A stretch of 37,934 bases of DNA from Planctomycetota bacterium (GCA_024653775.1 JANLHZ010000012.1:1-37934), one strand, 5' to 3'. Shown: positions 17,292 to 25,968, counted from the stretch's first letter. The notes: generated from the letters alone by a model not told the origin. Program-made: numbers and translations.

Positions 17292-17353
17292 GTGTCACCG
17301 TAATATGGAATCGTTTCAATGTCCATAGTCAAGTGTTACCATAATATGGAATC
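17292..17353 (-). promoter_or_regulatory. Two direct repeats upstream of fic, likely operator/promoter
   Basis: A 21-base motif occurs twice with only two internal differences, at 17292-17312 and 17333-17353, 41 bases apart. Each contains the dyad CCATA-A-TATGG (one arm mismatch in the copy nearest the gene). On the coding strand, TTGACT lies between them and an AT-rich CATATT falls inside the gene-proximal repeat, a plausible promoter overlapped by the operator. The spacing of about four helical turns would suit cooperative binding. The binding protein is unknown; the winged helix of the Fic protein is a candidate. Confidence 0.55.
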
Positions 17354-17470
17354 CGACCCGAAGCCTTATTATAGGTTACACCAAATATAAATTCAAAAAC
17401 TCGCGATAATTATCAATGTAATCAGACTATTTATTAATTAGTATTGATTTACGTCATGTCATGCCGGTAG

Positions 17471-18574
17471 TCAGTTGATCGTGAGGTTGTACGTCACTGT
17501 GCAGTTCGCGCCGTCGACGGAGGACTTGCGCTCGCTTTCCGCGAAGCTCGCCTTCAGCGCGTCGGTCTGCGAAAGCAGGATCGCGCGGCCTTCGATTCCC
17601 GACGAGTGCTGCGCTATCGAAAGGGCTTCGAGGCATTTTTTCGCACTCGACTCGCTCGGGAAGAAGAAGGTTTCCGATGCGACGTACGAACTGCCCTTGA
17701 CGTTCGCGAGATCCACGTAGTAGGAGTTGAATTGCAGGGTATCGTTTTCCACCGACAGTTCGTCGAAATCGATCGGAGACATGGTCAGACTGAACGCGAG
17801 CGCACCTTCGTTTATATGCTCGCGAAGCTGCTGGAACCGCTCGTCGTCCGCGACGCTCCGGTCAGCGCCTTCGCCGCGGACGAGGTCGACGCAGTTCGTG
17901 GCGAAGTCGCCGCCGTGGCTTACGTCGCTTTCGACGATGAGGATCCAGTTTTCGTAGTGAAACGCGCCTACCTTCGAGGAGAAGTGCGCGCCGGTGGTGT
18001 CGCGTTCGCTGACGGTCTGCTCGACGAGGTTCCGCTGGCGTGCGTTTTCGCGGACCTTAGCGAGCACGCTTTCGAACTCGTCCTTCGAAAAATCGCGGAC
18101 GCCCTCGAAAAGCCTCGTCGTCTGTCCCGACCGGCTTTCAGAGATGGTCGCGCTGGAAATGCCTCCGAGCGGAAGCGTTTCGTCGAATGTCACCAGTTTC
18201 GACGTTCCGCCTGAAAGCAGCCCGCCTCCGAGCTTGCCGAGCGCTTCGACGTCGAAATGGCTTACCCGATCCGCTCCTTTCGGAATTCTCGAAAACGCGT
18301 CGTCGGCGCTGCTCATCCATAGTGCGAACCATATTCCGCATGCGACAAGCGCGACTGAGGCAAGCGCGACCAGGATTTTCATCCAAAGAGGCTTTCCCGC
18401 GGCGATTTCACTCAGCGCCGCGATGGTCCCGGAAGACGTCGAGGAGCCGTAAGTGGCGTCGATCACGAATTGCCTTCTGCACTTCGGACAGCGCACCGCG
18501 TGCCCGATTCGTTTCGACTTCACTTTCGAAGCGTGCCCGCAGCCCGGACACGATATGGGAACGTAAATCTCCAT
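17471..18574 (-). CDS. Zinc-ribbon membrane-anchored protein, unknown function
   Basis: Residues 9-33 hold two CxxC pairs (CPGCG, CPKCR), a zinc ribbon of the MJ0042 type often found at the N-terminus of planctomycete-like proteins. One membrane span follows at about residues 65-88 (MKILVALASVALVACGIWFA), then a roughly 275-residue domain that would be outside the membrane. That domain has no recognised family. It contains regular alternation of strands and helices and few cysteines. A charged and serine-rich composition suggests a soluble periplasmic domain. The gene is isolated, transcribed toward fic, and divergent from the toxin-antitoxin pair. Confidence 0.7.
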   Translation of the reverse strand: MEIYVPISCPGCGHASKVKSKRIGHAVRCPKCRRQFVIDATYGSSTSSGTIAALSEIAAGKPLWMKILVALASVALVACGIWFALWMSSADDAFSRIPKGADRVSHFDVEALGKLGGGLLSGGTSKLVTFDETLPLGGISSATISESRSGQTTRLFEGVRDFSKDEFESVLAKVRENARQRNLVEQTVSERDTTGAHFSSKVGAFHYENWILIVESDVSHGGDFATNCVDLVRGEGADRSVADDERFQQLREHINEGALAFSLTMSPIDFDELSVENDTLQFNSYYVDLANVKGSSYVASETFFFPSESSAKKCLEALSIAQHSSGIEGRAILLSQTDALKASFAESERKSSVDGANCTVTYNLTIN

Positions 18575-18702
18575 GATGGCTTCCGTCTATAGCCTCGCGC
18601 AGTAAAGTAATTGTACGGTATACTCGCTCCATTGCAAGGACAGTCACTGTGCGGCAATCGAAATTCGTTGACGGAATCGAACTTCGATAGAAAAATGGAC
18701 CC

Positions 18703-18921
18703 ATGAAAACCATTCACACGAGAATGACTCTCGACGCCGATGGCCACCTCCGCCTCGACATCCCCGTCGGCGGCGCTGGTGAGGAGATCGAATTCACGCT
18801 GGTCGTCCAACCAGTGGCGCCTGGAACATCCCGTAGGAAACCCGGGTCGGCCAAGGGCGTTCTCGAAATGCGTTCGGAAGACGACGAGCACGTCGAAGAT
18901 TTTAAAGAGTACATGTCGTGA
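18703..18921 (+). CDS. Putative antitoxin of the VapBC-like pair
   Basis: The 72-residue product starts with a strand-rich segment (TRMTLDADGHLRLDIPVGGAGEE) typical of small antitoxins paired with PIN toxins, and ends in an acidic tail (EDDEHVEDFKEYMS) that could bind the toxin. No helix-turn-helix is obvious. It overlaps the toxin start by four bases (the GTG of the toxin lies in the TCGTGA end), which is the usual arrangement for co-translated toxin-antitoxin pairs. Function is inferred from gene order and size. Confidence 0.75.
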   Translation: MKTIHTRMTLDADGHLRLDIPVGGAGEEIEFTLVVQPVAPGTSRRKPGSAKGVLEMRSEDDEHVEDFKEYMS

Positions 18922-19304
18922 GCATAATTATAGATACGCAGGCACTGCTCTGGTTTTTGCTCGACGATCCGAGATTGAGCGAGAAAGCAAGAATTCGCAT
19001 AGAAACCGAGAGCGATCAGGTTTTTGTCAGTCCCGCCAGCCTTTGGGAGGTCGCAATAAAGGTCAGTCTCGGAAAGTATTATCTTCCGATAGCTTTCGAG
19101 GAGTTCTGGCAAAGCCAGCTTTTCATAAATTCGTTCGCGATTCTTCAAATATCGATCGATCACACGGGCAAAGTCGCCATTCTTCCATTTCATCATCGAG
19201 ATCCATTCGATAGATTGATCATTGCACAAGCGCTTGTGGAAGACTTTCCTGTGGTAAGCATCGACGAAATGTTCGACAAATACGATGTAAGCAGAATATG
19301 GTAA
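18918..19304 (+). CDS. vapC: PIN domain ribonuclease toxin, VapC type
   Basis: The product is a 128-residue PIN domain. Acidic metal-binding residues are seen as D6 (IIIDTQALLW), E44 (SPASLWEVAIK), D95/D98 (HHRDPFDRLIIAQA) and D116 (VVSIDEMFD), the complete set for this subgroup (COG3744-like). Such toxins cleave tRNA or other RNA when freed from their antitoxin. Translation starts at a GTG overlapping the antitoxin stop. The TGG-TAA end contains the ATG of ligA, so the pair and ligA may be co-transcribed, an unusual linkage of a toxin to an essential gene. Confidence 0.88.
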   Translation: MSIIIDTQALLWFLLDDPRLSEKARIRIETESDQVFVSPASLWEVAIKVSLGKYYLPIAFEEFWQSQLFINSFAILQISIDHTGKVAILPFHHRDPFDRLIIAQALVEDFPVVSIDEMFDKYDVSRIW

Positions 19305-21367
19305 ACCACGCCCCGAAAATAAACTCCTGGAAAGACGAGCGCGATCCCGCGAAAGCCGCGGAACTGCTGCGCGAGTTCATCGGGTTTCATAACGAGCGCT
19401 ACTACGTCGATTCCGCGCCGCTGATAACAGACTTCGAGTTCGACGCGGCGCTACGGGACTTGCAGGCTATCGAGAAGGCGCATCCTGAGCTTATCAGCGC
19501 CGATTCGCCGACGATGAAGGTCGGTAGCGATCTGCGCAAGGGATTCGAGACCTTCGCGCACAAACTCCCGATGATGAGCATCGACAACGGATACAATCGC
19601 GAGGACATCGAGAGCTTCCTCGGGCGGGTCTACAAAGAGCTTGGAACCAAAGACGTCACATTTACCTGCGAGCCGAAGATCGACGGCGTCGCGATCAGCC
19701 TCTGGTACGAAAATGGAGAACTCGTCCGCGCAGTCACACGAGGCGACGGCACCGTAGGCGACGTCGTCACCGCGGGCATCCGCGAAATCGGACCGATCCC
19801 GCACGCGCTCAAAAAGCCGCAGGGCGCGCAGCTCCCGAAGGTGCTCGAGGTCCGCGGCGAGATATATTTCCCGCTACCGAGTTTCCGCCGGGTGAACGCG
19901 CGCCGCGAGGAGGAGGGCTTGCAGCCTTTCATGAATCCGCGCAACGCGTGCTCGGGGACTCTCAAGACACTCGACGTAAGCGTCGTCCGCGAACGCGAAC
20001 TCGGCGCCATCATCCACGGCGTAGGCGTCACGGAAGGATTCACCGCCAGCGATTTCAGCCTTGCGCTCGAGCTGTTCGCCAGGATGGGCCTGCCAATAAC
20101 GAAAGAAATCGACAAGCGAAAAACGCTCGACGAAATCTGGGACTACATCGAATCATTCGACAAGAAACGCGAAAAGCTCGAGTACGAAACCGACGGCGTC
20201 GTCATCAAGGTCGACAGCCTGAAGCAGCGCGACACCCTCGGCATGCGCTCGAAGTCGCCACGGTCGATGATGGCGTTCAAATATCCGCCGCCGGAGGTGG
20301 AGACGGTGCTTCTCGATATCGAAATCCAGGTCGGGAGGACGGGAAGGCTGACGCCGCGGGCGGTGTTCGAACCCGTGATCGTCAGCGGTACGAAAGTCAC
20401 CCACGCGAGCCTGCACAACAAGGATTACATCGAAGAGAAGGACATCCGCGTTAATGACCACGTTCTGATCGCGAAGGCGGGTGAGATCATTCCGCAGGTG
20501 ATCCGCTCGCTACCGGAAAAGCGCACGGGAGAGGAGCGTGTTTTCAAATATCCGGAGACCTGCCCTTCCTGCGGCGGTCCGGCGGTGAAGGACGCGGGCG
20601 AACTCGTCGCGATCCGCTGCGTTAACCCGAAGTGCCCCGCGATAGTCCGCGAAAAAATCATCCACTTCGTTTCGCGGGACGCAATGGACATATCGGGTGC
20701 GGGGGAGAAACTCGTCGACGCACTCGTGGAATCCGGGCTTGTGACGGAGGTTTGCGATCTTTACGATCTGACGGAGGAGCAGGTTGCAGAGCTTCCGCGG
20801 ATGGGCGCGAAGAGCGCGAAAAACCTCATCGATGGAATCGCGGCGAGCAGGAAGAAATCGCTCGCGGAATTGCTCGTCGCGCTCGGGATTCCGTACGTCG
20901 GCGAAAAAGCCGCGGAAATTATCGAGGCGCAGTACGAGGACATCGACAAGATACGCGCCGCGACCGCGGACGAGATCGCGGAGATCGAACAGATGGGGCC
21001 GATAATAGCGGAGTCGGTTCATAAGTTCTTCGCGGACGACGGCAACTGGGCACTCGTAGAAAAACTTCGCGCGCGCGGAGTCAGCGTGACGCGCAGCGCG
21101 GAGAAATACGCGACTGTCGCGGTCGAAGGCGTGGCTGGAAAATCATTCGTGCTGACGGGCACCCTCGCGAACCGCGGACGGAAGGAGATGGAGGACCTGA
21201 TAAAGAAGGCGGGCGGCAAATGCTCGTCGAGCGTTTCGAAAAAGACCGATTACGTCATCGCGGGCGAAAACGCGGGCTCGAAGCTCGAAAAGGCCGAAAA
21301 ACTCGGCGTGCAGGTCCTCACGGAGGAGCAGGCGGTCGCGATGCTTGGAATCACGGGCGTTCCTTGA
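19298..21367 (+). CDS. ligA: NAD-dependent DNA ligase
   Basis: LigA seals nicks in DNA during replication and repair using NAD. It has the N-terminal Ia region (HNERYYVDSAPLITDFEFDA), the adenylated lysine in CEPKIDG (K127), the oligonucleotide-binding fold, a four-cysteine zinc finger (CPSCGG, CVNPKCPA), helix-hairpin-helix repeats and a C-terminal BRCT domain. At 689 residues it is full length. The ATG overlaps the end of vapC. The final 118 bases exist a second time at 23336-23452, beyond the three-gene minus-strand module. The two copies differ at about eight positions plus one deletion, so the present 3' end may be a replacement. Confidence 0.97.
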   Translation: MVNHAPKINSWKDERDPAKAAELLREFIGFHNERYYVDSAPLITDFEFDAALRDLQAIEKAHPELISADSPTMKVGSDLRKGFETFAHKLPMMSIDNGYNREDIESFLGRVYKELGTKDVTFTCEPKIDGVAISLWYENGELVRAVTRGDGTVGDVVTAGIREIGPIPHALKKPQGAQLPKVLEVRGEIYFPLPSFRRVNARREEEGLQPFMNPRNACSGTLKTLDVSVVRERELGAIIHGVGVTEGFTASDFSLALELFARMGLPITKEIDKRKTLDEIWDYIESFDKKREKLEYETDGVVIKVDSLKQRDTLGMRSKSPRSMMAFKYPPPEVETVLLDIEIQVGRTGRLTPRAVFEPVIVSGTKVTHASLHNKDYIEEKDIRVNDHVLIAKAGEIIPQVIRSLPEKRTGEERVFKYPETCPSCGGPAVKDAGELVAIRCVNPKCPAIVREKIIHFVSRDAMDISGAGEKLVDALVESGLVTEVCDLYDLTEEQVAELPRMGAKSAKNLIDGIAASRKKSLAELLVALGIPYVGEKAAEIIEAQYEDIDKIRAATADEIAEIEQMGPIIAESVHKFFADDGNWALVEKLRARGVSVTRSAEKYATVAVEGVAGKSFVLTGTLANRGRKEMEDLIKKAGGKCSSSVSKKTDYVIAGENAGSKLEKAEKLGVQVLTEEQAVAMLGITGVP

Positions 21368-21821
21368 CGGATTCGTACGGTGGGAAAATAACCCAGTTGC
21401 ACCGTTCCTTCATAGCTTGCTTAACCTTGACTTTCTTTCCGTCAATGCCGACTTTCTTATTCTTGTCGCCGTAAACGTTGCCGTGATCGTCCCGAAGTTC
21501 TCCCTTCGTTGGACCGTCGTGAATGACTTGCTGTTCCAGTTGTCGACAGAGTCCAAATGACAGAGAAACAAGACCAACATGGTCCTGAAGCATCGCATGC
21601 TCTGTTTTGAGTTTCATCGCTATCAATGCCCGCTCTATCGAAACAGACATATCTATCAGACCAAATGTGTAAGACGCTGGTTTAATTGGAACTCCGCGCG
21701 CTTCTTCGTAGTTTCCCATGTTTGAAGAATTGTAAGTGTCTATGAACATTTTTCGATGGACTGACCGAAAGAGCCGATCATCCTGGTCGAAGTCTTTGAT
21801 AACGTCGATTTTGGAAGTCAT
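21351..21821 (-). CDS. Third gene of the TIGR04255-type module, unknown function
   Basis: The 156-residue product has no signal peptide or membrane span and matches no family I know. It contains SYTFGLIDMSVSIERALIAM in the middle and a lysine-rich stretch (GDKNKKVGIDGKKVKVKQAM). Its ATG directly abuts the stop codon of the preceding gene, so the two are co-translated. Its stop codon lies just inside the end of ligA, on the opposite strand, exactly where the duplicated ligA sequence ends. It may be the effector or an accessory of the module. Confidence 0.65.
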   Translation of the reverse strand: MTSKIDVIKDFDQDDRLFRSVHRKMFIDTYNSSNMGNYEEARGVPIKPASYTFGLIDMSVSIERALIAMKLKTEHAMLQDHVGLVSLSFGLCRQLEQQVIHDGPTKGELRDDHGNVYGDKNKKVGIDGKKVKVKQAMKERCNWVIFPPYESVKERP

Positions 21822-22442
21822 TTACTTTTTTCGTCTGTGGTTCAGCCACTTTTGAGAACGTCTACGCTCGCGGAACTTCGAGAGATATCGCTTGTTCAGT
21901 TCTTCAAAACTCGATACATCTTCGCTTTCCGAATGTCCGGTTTCTTCGTCGTGGAAATAAACGTCGAACGCATCGTCGCCTACGACTTCGACTTCCAGTT
22001 CCACGCCGTACAGACTCCAGCAAAAGCCGATTGTTCCGCTTCCGGTCGGGACAGGCTTGGGCAAAGGAACATTCGCCTCCAGCAGCTTCACAGTAAAGGC
22101 TTTCGCGGGTCCGATGCTCACGGGATTGGTGCCCCTTCCTCCATACCCATCCCACCCGTCTTCTAGACCCTCGATTTCCGCAAGTGTACGTTTCATTTCT
22201 TCTTGTGACTTATACTCTGGGACGTCATTCATTGATAGCGAAGGACAATAGTCGCTGAAATTCATTAGTGTCGCGCCGCTGGCGATGTATCCAGCAGTCC
22301 AATCTTCCCTTCCCAAGTCGCGTACAATAGGCGCGCCGGGAATAAAATCGCCCACGCTGAAAGCGTAGGCATTGCTCTCGTTTTCTGTCGGCTGAAGAAT
22401 GATAAAAACTTCGGGTCGCTGCACTTGTAGAGCTACTCCCAT
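21822..22442 (-). CDS. Module protein with GWDGYGG motif, unknown function
   Basis: The 206-residue product contains LAEIEGLEDGWDGYGGRGTN (about residues 98-117), a motif of the type LxxGWDGxGA that I know from many small uncharacterised accessory proteins. The C-terminus is basic (KFRERRRSQKWLNHRRKK). The ATG at 22442 overlaps the stop of the upstream TIGR04255-type gene by ten bases. An ATG 17 codons earlier would lie deeper inside that gene and is less likely. The gene is the middle one of three, with overlap or zero spacing on both sides. Confidence 0.65.
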   Translation of the reverse strand: MGVALQVQRPEVFIILQPTENESNAYAFSVGDFIPGAPIVRDLGREDWTAGYIASGATLMNFSDYCPSLSMNDVPEYKSQEEMKRTLAEIEGLEDGWDGYGGRGTNPVSIGPAKAFTVKLLEANVPLPKPVPTGSGTIGFCWSLYGVELEVEVVGDDAFDVYFHDEETGHSESEDVSSFEELNKRYLSKFRERRRSQKWLNHRRKK

Positions 22443-23260
22443 AGGTTGTGTGCCTCCTCGGTAATAGATTCGCGAAAAACTCTTCCAAGCCACTTATTTG
22501 CGCGTCTGAAAAAAGAAACCGCTCCGTCTATCGGATGGTCGCTTAAAGGCGCTCCTCTCGCTACATTGTTGACGATCAGAGCTTGTTCCCGCGAAGAAGC
22601 AAGTATCGCCGGATTTATTTGCGTTGTTATCCGCGCTATCGGCTTAGATTCGGAATCCCGCACCAGAAACGAGAAATTCGTCTGTAAAACCTCGAAACAT
22701 ATACTGTCGGCAAAATGATCGGTATCCACTTGCATTTCATTGTCGAAAACGGCTGCGATTTTGAACACGCTTTTCGCGTCGCTGAATTCCTTGAAAATGT
22801 TCTTTTCCAGAATGCGACTTACATACTCAGTTTCACACTGAATCGTTCGGATATCTCCGATACCGTTTGTCTTCACGAATTCCCTGAACTTGACGAGCAG
22901 ATCTTTAAAGCTCTCAAGCATCGGCTCGAACCTGGGATACATTTCATCCCCCTGATCGTTTCTCATCCAATTAATGGCGAAGCCGTCGCCTTGCACCTGG
23001 ATTACCCGCGTTTTCGACTCGTTCATTAACCAAAATCTACAGGGACTCGCTGGCTGCAGAATCTTCTGCGGCTCGATAACGTTGTCGAAACTTTCAACAA
23101 TGAAAGCTCTAGGATTCTTGATCGAAGTGACTGGATAATCACCACGAACTATGTCCCAAAACTTTGGGAGCAAGATTTCTTTGGATGGGTCGAGACGCTC
23201 GAAGTACACCGACAGCACAAGCTCCTGTACCGGAGGATGAGTTAGATGGTGCTCGCCCAC
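22433..23260 (-). CDS. TIGR04255 family protein
   Basis: The 275-residue product begins LTHPPVQELVLSVYFERLDP, the PPVxEVVL-type start of the TIGR04255 family. It ends with PIDGAVSFFRRANKWLGRVF, then EAHNLWE, matching the family's closing helix. Members are sporadically distributed in bacteria and their function is not established. It is the first gene of a tightly packed three-gene operon inserted between ligA and a duplicate of the ligA 3' end. Codon use is more AT-rich than in ligA, consistent with transfer. A defence or toxin-antitoxin role is possible but only inferred. Confidence 0.8.
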   Translation of the reverse strand: MGEHHLTHPPVQELVLSVYFERLDPSKEILLPKFWDIVRGDYPVTSIKNPRAFIVESFDNVIEPQKILQPASPCRFWLMNESKTRVIQVQGDGFAINWMRNDQGDEMYPRFEPMLESFKDLLVKFREFVKTNGIGDIRTIQCETEYVSRILEKNIFKEFSDAKSVFKIAAVFDNEMQVDTDHFADSICFEVLQTNFSFLVRDSESKPIARITTQINPAILASSREQALIVNNVARGAPLSDHPIDGAVSFFRRANKWLGRVFRESITEEAHNLWE

Positions 23261-23335
23261 GATTGTTCCCCTGCGACTTTGTTTACCCCGCTTGAACTTT
23301 AGCTTCCGACATCATGTGTGTCAACTCTCCTCATC

Positions 23336-23452
23336 TCGAAAAAGATCGATAACGTCATCGCGGGCGAAAACGCGGGGTCGAAGCTCGAAAAGGCCGAAAA
23401 ACTCGGCGTGACGATCCTCGCGGAGGAACAGGCGGTCGCGATGCTTGAATCA
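23336..23452 (+). pseudogene. ligA: Duplicated 3' end of ligA
   Basis: This fragment matches 21236-21353 with about eight substitutions and a one-base deletion near its end. Translated in the ligA frame it keeps [20 protein letters not shown], but the highly conserved KKTDYV has become KKIDNV. It has no start and is too short for a domain. Together with the ligA end it brackets the three-gene module. It is probably the displaced original end of ligA. Confidence 0.9.
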
Positions 23453-23509
23453 AAATCCACTCTCCATCCGGGAGAGGGTTAACTCTCGGACGATCGCGAG
23501 TATTGTCGG

Positions 23510-23711
23510 TTAGGCTTCGAAACAAAATAACCTATCGTTTCTTCATCACATCTTCACGCCATCTTCACTACGCGCTCAGTCGCGCCATGACATCGAGGTA
23601 ATTGCTCGACGTAACGATAGCTACGACTGCGGATTCGCTCTTTCGCGCAAAGCGAACCTGACGCAAATTTGAGCGGAGAATTCGATACTTTATTTTGTTT
23701 CGAAGCCTTAC
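23510..23711 (-). repeat. ~190-bp palindromic element, copy C (inverted)
   Basis: The ends TTAGGCTTCGAAACAAAATA and its partner (reverse complement TAAGGCTTCGAAACAAAATA) are almost perfectly complementary, and they differ from the arms of the other copies. The core, read on the minus strand, keeps the GACGCAAATTTGAGC-type, GACTCCG/GACTGCG-type and CATCTTCACGCC blocks. It lies between the ligA tail fragment and the kinase gene. Confidence 0.85.
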
Positions 23712-23724
23712 ATCAAATTTGAAT

Positions 23725-23780
23725 CATCCCTCACCCAGCATTTCGCGCCACCCTCCCCCAATGGAGAGGGAACTTCCGAC
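23725..23780 (+). repeat. Diverged CCCTCACCC-type palindromic repeat
   Basis: The text TCCCTCACCCAGCATTTCGC, then CACCCTCCCCC and GGAGAGGGAACTTCC, is a diverged copy of the block at 4383-4432. The rest of the gap up to 23898 is AT-rich (TATTATTATATACC near 23838) and probably holds the kinase promoter. Confidence 0.6.
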
Positions 23781-23898
23781 TTCTGTGTTTTGACTTCCCA
23801 CTTCAACAGAGTCGTTGACCTTTTTGGGCTGACCCTATTATTATATACCCTGATTCCGTATTTACTTATATCGGGGCACATCTCGAGGACGTAGATCA

Positions 23899-25893
23899 TT
23901 GCACGAGCACGAACTTGACCATGAAGAGATAACCATCGGTCAGCTTGCCGTCAGGCTCAAGTACTTGACGAGGCAGCAGCTCGACGTCGTGCTCGAAGAC
24001 CAGAAAGGCCGCGCCGCGCAGGGGCAGCCCGCGGAGAAGTTCGGCGAGGTCTGCAAGCGCCTCGGCTTCCTGCGCGACAAGGACATCGATCAGCTCCTTT
24101 CCACTCAGGTCAAGAAGTCGAAGGCTGCGGACGTTCAGGGCTATCAGATTCTCGACAAGCTCGGCCAGGGCGCGATGGGAAGCGTCTACAAGTGCCTCCA
24201 CGTCGATTCCGGCGAGATCCGCGCAATGAAAGTTCTTACGCCGAATCTCGCGAAAAACGAAAAGCTCGTCGCGCGTTTCCACCGCGAAGCGCGGATCACG
24301 ATCGCGATCGACCATCCGAACATCGTAAAAGGCTACGAGGAAGGCACTTACCACGGCACCCACTACTTCGTGATGGAGTACATCGCTGGGATGACAGTGA
24401 AGGACAAGCTGAAGGACATCGGCACATTCAGCGAGGACGAGACCTGCGCCATCGGCATCCAGATCGCTCACGCGCTGCACCACGCGTACCAGCAGGATCT
24501 GATCCACCGCGACATCAAGCCCGACAACATAATGATCCTAGGCGACGGGCGCGTGAAACTGCTCGACCTCGGCCTTGCGAAGGAAACGAACGTCGACAGC
24601 ACGCTCACGATCGCAGGCGCGACCATGGGCACGCCTTACTATCTTTCGCCCGAGCAAGCCCGCGGCGTCGCGGATATCGACATCCGTACCGACATCTACA
24701 GCCTCGGCGCGACGCTGTTCCACATGGCCTGTGGCGAGGTCCCTTTCGGCGGCAAGAATGCGATTCTCGTCGTCCAGAAACATCTGCACGAGCCGGTGCC
24801 AGACCCGCGCATTTTGAATCCGGACCTTAGCGACGCGTTCTGCGAAATCATTTTCACCTCGATGGAGAAAGAGCGCGAAAAGCGATACCAGACTCCACGG
24901 GAGATGCTTAAAGCGCTCGAAGCGCCGTTCGTCAAGGAGGAAGGACCGGAACTCCTTTCGCCCGAGGAGGCGGACCAGCTCTTTGGTAGAATGTCGGGCG
25001 CGGGGAAAAACACTGAAAGCAAGGGAAGCGCTGTGCTGCTTTCACCGCTCGAGGCGATTGCGCTGCTCGAACAGCGCGGCGACGCGCTCGCATCGGGCGT
25101 TTTCGATCTCGACACGATAATGAAGACTCCCGCGAGGAAGGCTCCGGAACCACGGAGTGGGTTCGATGGAGACGAGGAAGATCTTTTTGACGACGGCCCG
25201 AAAAAGCCGTCAGCGAAGAAATCCCGCGAAAAAAAGACTCTCAAGAAGTCCCGCGGCGGGCCGCCTCAGCCGGAAGCTCCGAAATCCTCGTCGCGGGCGG
25301 CTTCTGAAAAGCCGAAGAGTTCGGGCGACCCGATGCGCGACAGGGTGGAGCGGATGCGCGAACGCAGCCAACGCAGAAGCAGGATTTCGAGCAGAGCGGA
25401 CCAAAACGGCGATCAGACAACCTGGAGAGAGACAAAACAGAGTTTTCGGGAAGCCTGGGAACTGATCACTTCCCCGTTCAAGAAGAAATCAGGGAAAAAG
25501 AAGACGTTTCAGTCGAAATCGCAACGCATCGTGAACTCCCTCGACTCGGACAGCATCTACGAAATGCTTGATAGTGACGAAGCAATCGATCGCGAGGACG
25601 CGGCGTTCCTGATCGCGGAGAAAGGCGACAAAAAGGCGCTTCCGGAAATGACCCGGCTGCTTTCGGACGAGGACAAAGACGTCCGCCTCTGGGCGCTTTA
25701 CGCGGCGGGAAAACTTGCCGACTACACCGCGATACCAGAAATAGTGCCTTCGCTCTACGATGACGATGTCTTCCTGCGCTACGTGGCGCATAAAACTCTT
25801 TGCGAAATAACCGGCAAAAGCCTCGGACGCAACCACCTGAGCTGGATGAACCTTTACAACAGGTTGAAGAAGAACGATTTATCTGACAAGTAG
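23899..25893 (+). CDS. Ser/Thr protein kinase with T2SS-ATPase-like N-terminus and HEAT repeats
   Basis: The 664-residue protein starts with TTG at 23899; no in-frame ATG lies before the N-terminal domain. Residues 10-75 hold two short repeats like the N-terminus of type II secretion ATPases (LAVRLKYLTRQQLDVVLEDQ, FGEVCKRLGFLRDKDIDQLL). The kinase domain runs from about 81 to 345: GQGAMGSV (89-96), K111, HRDIKPDN (203-210), DLG (223-225), GTPYYLSPEQ. A charged, low-complexity linker follows, then HEAT-like repeats from about 550 to the end. There is no membrane span, so it is cytoplasmic. Its last 55 codons or so are duplicated twice downstream, behind each cargo gene. Confidence 0.93.
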   Translation: MHEHELDHEEITIGQLAVRLKYLTRQQLDVVLEDQKGRAAQGQPAEKFGEVCKRLGFLRDKDIDQLLSTQVKKSKAADVQGYQILDKLGQGAMGSVYKCLHVDSGEIRAMKVLTPNLAKNEKLVARFHREARITIAIDHPNIVKGYEEGTYHGTHYFVMEYIAGMTVKDKLKDIGTFSEDETCAIGIQIAHALHHAYQQDLIHRDIKPDNIMILGDGRVKLLDLGLAKETNVDSTLTIAGATMGTPYYLSPEQARGVADIDIRTDIYSLGATLFHMACGEVPFGGKNAILVVQKHLHEPVPDPRILNPDLSDAFCEIIFTSMEKEREKRYQTPREMLKALEAPFVKEEGPELLSPEEADQLFGRMSGAGKNTESKGSAVLLSPLEAIALLEQRGDALASGVFDLDTIMKTPARKAPEPRSGFDGDEEDLFDDGPKKPSAKKSREKKTLKKSRGGPPQPEAPKSSSRAASEKPKSSGDPMRDRVERMRERSQRRSRISSRADQNGDQTTWRETKQSFREAWELITSPFKKKSGKKKTFQSKSQRIVNSLDSDSIYEMLDSDEAIDREDAAFLIAEKGDKKALPEMTRLLSDEDKDVRLWALYAAGKLADYTAIPEIVPSLYDDDVFLRYVAHKTLCEITGKSLGRNHLSWMNLYNRLKKNDLSDK

Positions 25894-25936
25894 GCTCTTT
25901 GCCTTTCTACGCATGCGAAATTTTTACAAAATTATC

Positions 25937-25968
25937 TTGTGTGTGTGTGTGTGTGTGTGTGTTAGAAT
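25937..25968 (+). promoter_or_regulatory. Candidate promoter with (TG)12 spacer, upstream of cargo A
   Basis: TTGTGT (25937-25942) and TAGAAT (25963-25968) could serve as -35 and -10 boxes. The 20 bases between them are almost wholly TG repeat, in total 12 units at 25938-25961. The paralogous promoter at 27354 has ten units and 16-base spacing. Change in repeat number would shift the spacing around the optimum of 17. Confidence 0.45.

Noticed and set aside
23336-23452. A second DNA ligase gene
   Set aside because: Only the last part of the BRCT domain is present, with no start and a frameshift near the end; it is a duplicated fragment.
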